From NCBI RefSeq assembly GCF_000383415.1, contig NZ_KB911258.1, positions 206,267 to 270,266 on the forward strand: a stretch of DNA of 64,000 bases. Direction: 5' to 3'. This DNA is from Hyphomicrobium zavarzinii ATCC 27496 (GTDB lineage: Bacteria > Pseudomonadota > Alphaproteobacteria > Rhizobiales > Hyphomicrobiaceae). The notes under the pieces are model-generated. The model did no database searches. It saw only the letters and a list, made by a program, of their open reading frames with translations, and was not told the origin of the DNA. This document shows positions 60,726 to 64,000 of the stretch, in pieces. The position numbers and the translations under genes are program-made. Each line of letters starts with the position of its first letter. Within the stretch, counting starts at the first letter, position 1.

Positions 60726-62681
60726 CTACGCGGCTCCCGCCGTCGTGGTGTGTTGCAGGCGGCTCGCGCCGGCGCGGAACATGCGATCGATCAAGATTCC
60801 TAGGAAGGCGAGGCACAGTCCGGCCACGAGCCCCCGTCCCGGATTTGCGGTGGTGAGCGCGATGTAGACCTCCTGGCCGAGATCGCGCGTGCCGACGAGC
60901 GCTGTGATCACCACCATCGCCAGTGCGAACAGGATCGCCTGGTTGATGCCGAGAAGAATGGTCGGAAGCGCAACCGGAAGCCGGATGAGCCGGTCGAGTT
61001 GGAATCTGGAGCATCCCATGGACTGTCCGGCTTCGACGAGATCGGAAGGTACAGTCCTGAGCGCGGTCATCGTGAACTTCACGATGGGCGTGATGGCGAA
61101 CGCGACGATGGCGAGAAGCGCTGCGAAATCGCCGACGCGGAACAGCATCACAACGGGAATGAGGTAGACGAAGCTCGGCAACGTTTGCAGAAGCTCGACC
61201 GCCACGTTGGCCGCGCGGTAGAGCGCATCGTAGCGCGCGGCCGCAACCGCCAGCGGAATGCCGATCAGCGCCGAAACCACCGTCGCCGACAGGCAGAGAT
61301 AGAGCGTGATCATCACCTTGTCCCAGAGGCCGGTGACGAGGCAGAAGCCGAGCACCAGCACGCTGAGAAGCGCCAAGCGGAGCCCTGCGATGAAATAGGC
61401 TGCGAGCGTGACGAGACCGGCGAGCACCAGCCACGGCATGTCCGCCAGAAAAAACTTGATCGGGTTCATGAGGTTCTTCAGCGTGAAGATGCGGAGAGCC
61501 TCCATCGCGTCGAAGAAATTGACGTTGATCCAGCTCACGGTCGCATTCAGCACGCCGCCCGTGGAAAGACGCAGCGCATCGGGGAATTTGGCGAGCCATT
61601 CGATCCACACGCCGGCCAGGGTCGCAGCCAAAAGCCAGCCGAGGGGGAGAATCAACGATTGCCCCCAGCCCGGCGCCTGCTCCACATCGGGGCGCGCACG
61701 ATTGGCGACCGCCGCGCCGAGGCGGTCGAGCATGATGGCGATCACGACGATGGCCGTTCCCGAGACGAAGCCGCGATCGATGTCGAGCTGGCGCAGGGCG
61801 CGCAGCACGTCGAAGCCGAGCCCGCCCGCGCCGATCATCGAGGCGATGATCACCATGTTGAGCGTCATCATCACGGTCTGGTTCAGGCCGACCAGCAGCA
61901 TCGGTCGCGCCGACGGCAGGAGAATGCGCCAGATCGCCTGACGCTTGGAGCAGCCGATCATCGTGGCAAGCTCGCGGATCTCCTGCGGAGCCTGATCGAG
62001 CACCAGCGCGGTGACGCGTGCCATTGGCGGCATCGCGAAAATGACGGTCGCGATCATCGCGGCAACGGGGCCGAAGCCAAACAGAAGGAGCGTCGGAATG
62101 AGGTAGGCGAAGGCGGGCACCGTCTGCATGATGTCGAGGCCCGGCGTCAGCAGCCACGTGTTTACGCTCGGCCGCGCATGCGCGAGCACGCCCACGAGGA
62201 GACCGGTGATGACGGCGATGGGTACGCAAACCAGAACCGATGCCAGCGTCAGCATCGCGCCGTCCCATTGCCCGAACAGAAGCAGGTAGGCGCATCCGGC
62301 CGCTTGCAGCGCTGCGAGGCGAAAGCCGCTGGCCCAGTATCCGGCCCACACCAGGAGTCCCGAGAGACCGAGCCAGGACAGCGCGGGCAGCTCGATGTGG
62401 GTCTCTCCGATGTTGAACGCGAAGCCCTTGACGAGGAGCGCAGTCACGAGGTCGAGCGGCAGCTGCACCACCGAGGCCAGCGCGCGCGTCACCGGCGAGA
62501 TGTGGGACACGATGTATTTGAGCCACGTGGTGATCACGTCGTCGATCGGCAGCTTCCACGCGGCGGGATAGCTCGCCGTCCACGGGACCAGCGACGAGAC
62601 GGCGCTCAGTGCGGCAAGCATCGCCGCAGCCGCCCAGAGCCGTTTGTCGCGCAGAACTGTCAGGGTCGCGGCTCCCCTCAT
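60726..62681 (-). CDS. proW: Double-domain ABC permease of the glycine betaine/proline type (ProW-ProW fusion)
   Basis: A 651-residue inner-membrane protein made of two permease halves. Each half has an EAA-type loop: EIRELATMIGCSKRQAIWRILLPSARPMLLVGLN (about residues 225-258) and DLVEAGQSMGCSRFQLDRLIRLPVALPTILLGIN (about 545-580), and each has a PAFAYLIPTLLLFGFG or PSFVYLIPVVMLFRVG helix. Most ProW proteins have one such domain. It overlaps the ATPase gene by 4 nt. It would serve import of glycine betaine or a related quaternary amine. Confidence 0.9.
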   Translation of the reverse strand: MRGAATLTVLRDKRLWAAAAMLAALSAVSSLVPWTASYPAAWKLPIDDVITTWLKYIVSHISPVTRALASVVQLPLDLVTALLVKGFAFNIGETHIELPALSWLGLSGLLVWAGYWASGFRLAALQAAGCAYLLLFGQWDGAMLTLASVLVCVPIAVITGLLVGVLAHARPSVNTWLLTPGLDIMQTVPAFAYLIPTLLLFGFGPVAAMIATVIFAMPPMARVTALVLDQAPQEIRELATMIGCSKRQAIWRILLPSARPMLLVGLNQTVMMTLNMVIIASMIGAGGLGFDVLRALRQLDIDRGFVSGTAIVVIAIMLDRLGAAVANRARPDVEQAPGWGQSLILPLGWLLAATLAGVWIEWLAKFPDALRLSTGGVLNATVSWINVNFFDAMEALRIFTLKNLMNPIKFFLADMPWLVLAGLVTLAAYFIAGLRLALLSVLVLGFCLVTGLWDKVMITLYLCLSATVVSALIGIPLAVAAARYDALYRAANVAVELLQTLPSFVYLIPVVMLFRVGDFAALLAIVAFAITPIVKFTMTALRTVPSDLVEAGQSMGCSRFQLDRLIRLPVALPTILLGINQAILFALAMVVITALVGTRDLGQEVYIALTTANPGRGLVAGLCLAFLGILIDRMFRAGASRLQHTTTAGAA

Positions 62682-63730
62682 GACGCCGACCTTTCCGCAG
62701 CGGTGACGGACATCATGCGCAGGATGGTGGCGGCGTCGATCTCGCCCGTCACCTGTCCGCTCGCGTCCTTGACGCCGACAGGCCCGTGGGCACCGGCGAC
62801 GAGCGATGCGATCTCGATGATCTTCTTTCTGCCGTCCACGGTGACGTCATAAGGGAAGGGCCGCGCGGGTGCCGCAATGCGCCCGCAACTGATCACGCGG
62901 GTCTGATCGACGCCGGCGACGAAAGAAGCGACGTAGCTGTCGGTCGGCTCGGCAACGATCTCCTCCGGCGTTCCCGTCTGCACGGCTTTGCCATCCTTCA
63001 TGATGGCGATCCTGTCTCCGAGACGAACGGCTTCGTTGAAGTCGTGTGTGACGAAAACCATTGTCTTGTGAAGCCGCGCCTGGAGCCGCATCAGCTCATC
63101 CTGAAGCTCGCGGCGGATGAGCGGATCGAGCGCGGAGAACGGCTCGTCGAGAAACAGCAGCTCGGGATTTCCCGCCAGTGCGCGCGCAAGGCCCACACGC
63201 TGCTGCTGGCCGCCCGATAGCTGATGCGGCAGGCGTTCCGACATTCCGGCGAGGCCCACCAGGGCCGTCAGCTCGGATACGACTTTCGTGATCTGGGACG
63301 TCTCGTCGCCGCGAATGCGCAGCGGGAGTGCGATATTGTCGGCGACTGAGAGATGAGGAAGCAGAGCGAAGTGCTGGAACACCATCGCCATCTTGTGCCG
63401 GCGCACCTCCATGAGATCCTTGGGGGAGAGCGTCATCAGGTCGACGCCGTCCAGCATGATCTTGCCGAAGCTCGGCTCCACGAGGCGGGTGAGGCAGCGC
63501 AGAAGCGTAGACTTGCCGGATCCCGACAGTCCCATGATCACGAAGATCTCTCCGTGCCGGATATCGAGATGGACATCGCGCAGGGCGGCAAGCGTGCCGG
63601 CCTTCTCGGAGCTCGCCTTGAGCTCGGCTGCGTCAGTGAAGGTGTCCGTGTGGGCGCCGTAGACCTTCCAAAGGTCGCGGCAGCTCAGTTTGACAGCCCG
63701 TTCGGCTAGGATATGCGGGGCATATTTCAT
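62678..63730 (-). CDS. proV: ABC ATPase of the glycine betaine/proline type
   Basis: A 350-residue ATPase with an N-terminal extension (SCRDLWKVYGAHTDTF). Walker A is GLSGSGKST (about residue 69), the signature is LSGGQQQRVGLARAL, Walker B is ELLFLDEPFSALD, and VTHDFNEAV contains the switch His. The C-terminus has only a shortened CBS-like part (DASGQVTGEIDAATILRMMS). Overlap with the permease gene shows coupling. Confidence 0.93.
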   Translation of the reverse strand: MKYAPHILAERAVKLSCRDLWKVYGAHTDTFTDAAELKASSEKAGTLAALRDVHLDIRHGEIFVIMGLSGSGKSTLLRCLTRLVEPSFGKIMLDGVDLMTLSPKDLMEVRRHKMAMVFQHFALLPHLSVADNIALPLRIRGDETSQITKVVSELTALVGLAGMSERLPHQLSGGQQQRVGLARALAGNPELLFLDEPFSALDPLIRRELQDELMRLQARLHKTMVFVTHDFNEAVRLGDRIAIMKDGKAVQTGTPEEIVAEPTDSYVASFVAGVDQTRVISCGRIAAPARPFPYDVTVDGRKKIIEIASLVAGAHGPVGVKDASGQVTGEIDAATILRMMSVTAAERSAS

Positions 63731-63783
63731 TGACGCATCGTTCCGGAGAGAGGCGAGAATCCAAGGAGCGGCAGAAACGAGAC

Positions 63784-63820
63784 CGGTCTTGGGCGAACGG
63801 CATCCGTCCGCCCAAGACGG
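63784..63820 (-). terminator. Hairpin between the betaine-binding protein gene and proV
   Basis: On the minus strand CCGTCTTGGGCG (63809-63820) pairs with CGCCCAAGACCGG (63783-63795), followed by TCTCGTTT. It likely causes partial termination so that the binding protein is made in excess over the transporter. Confidence 0.6.
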
Positions 63821-63826
63821 AGATGC

Positions 63827-64000
63827 CTACTCCAGCCAAGCGCGCCAGCGCGCCTCGTTGGCGTTGAGCCAGCCATCGGCCACATCCTCGACCGAGCTCT
63901 TGTCCCGGTCGACCTTGAGGATGAGCGCGTTCATTTCGTCGGTATCGACTTTGAACTTCGAGATGGCGGCATGGGCCTTCGGCCACTTCTTCTTCAGGCC
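63827..64000 (-). CDS. proX: Glycine betaine-type substrate-binding protein, C-terminal end (5' end outside window)
   Basis: The last 57 residues of a protein reading in from the right edge: GLKKKWPKAHAAISKFKVDT followed by DEMNALILKVDRDKSSVEDV and ADGWLNANEARWRAWLE. This is the usual end of OpuAC/ProX-type binding proteins. It leads the operon and is followed by a hairpin and proV. The frame was read by eye; the alternative frame on this strand (63633-63986) is not homologous to anything. Confidence 0.8.
   Translation of the reverse strand, partial: GLKKKWPKAHAAISKFKVDTDEMNALILKVDRDKSSVEDVADGWLNANEARWRAWLE

Noticed and set aside
58356-60803. 815-residue open frame opposite DMGDH-like 3
   Set aside because: Antisense to a clear flavoprotein gene, with composition typical of shadow frames and no ribosome site or motif.
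60999-62852. 617-residue His/Arg/Glu-rich frame opposite proW
   Set aside because: Antisense shadow of membrane-protein codons; no family features.
63633-63986. 117-residue minus-strand frame at the right edge
   Set aside because: The neighbouring frame (63827-64000) gives the expected end of a betaine-binding protein; this one covers it with Arg-rich sequence.
1-64000. CRISPR arrays, insertion sequences, prophage or integrase genes
   Set aside because: No regular direct repeats with spacers, transposase, terminal inverted repeats or phage genes were seen.

Overview
The window looks like a chromosomal region of a methylotrophic alphaproteobacterium of the order Hyphomicrobiales (Rhizobiales), most likely Hyphomicrobium or a close relative. 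The reasons are a lanthanide-type methanol dehydrogenase (xoxF), a PQQ operon, an archaeal-like tetrahydromethanopterin (H4MPT)/methylofuran locus, betaine-type demethylases, high GC, and a palindromic repeat typical of Rhizobiales. The genus is inference; no rRNA gene is present.

Layout. (1) 1-3925: the 3' part of xoxF, then xoxG, xoxJ and a PQQ-associated CXXXCW protein. (2) 3954-9340, minus strand: a six-gene periplasmic/ABC export set of the PQQ-dehydrogenase-associated type, resembling the lanthanide uptake (lut) cluster. (3) 9574-17335: a DUF2380 protein, a complete importer (binding protein, permease, ATPase) and methylofuran/H4MPT genes (mfnB, a folB-like gene, an mfnE-like kinase, DUF447, mfnF, a HisA-like gene). 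(4) 17539-24289, minus strand: fae behind its own promoter, then the mptG, mtdB, ATP-grasp, mch, ATP-grasp and CitG-like run. (5) 24604-29786: a carbinolamine dehydratase, folK, a cytochrome c and pqqABCDE, whose 29-residue PqqA was found by eye. (6) 30355-38989: assimilatory sulfate reduction (cysJ, cysI; cysH, cysD, cysN and two TauE/SafE permeases). (7) 39187-45222: a glyoxalase, a twin cold-shock protein, a DUF192 protein, tRNA-Pro(UGG), a PepSY membrane protein and a TonB-dependent receptor. (8) 45553-64000: three paralogous dimethylglycine/sarcosine-dehydrogenase-like flavoproteins, two choline-kinase-like enzymes, a GntR regulator with paired operators, an outer-membrane barrel, a GlxA/GbdR-type regulator, ETF and a betaine-type ABC importer.

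How it fits together. Methanol is oxidised in the periplasm by XoxF with PQQ and a lanthanide; electrons pass to XoxG, and the lut-like set may supply the metal. Formaldehyde is captured by Fae on H4MPT and oxidised through MtdB and Mch. The surrounding genes build H4MPT and methylofuran. The last 18 kb feed methylated amines into the same C1 metabolism: uptake by the ProXWV-like importer, oxidative demethylation by covalent-FAD/GcvT enzymes, and electron transfer to ETF.

The most unusual part is the repeated pairing of a choline-kinase-like phosphotransferase with a DMGDH-like demethylase (48916-52280 and 57286-60671). One copy is linked to a GntR repressor and two sets of tandem TGGTNTATACCA palindromes.
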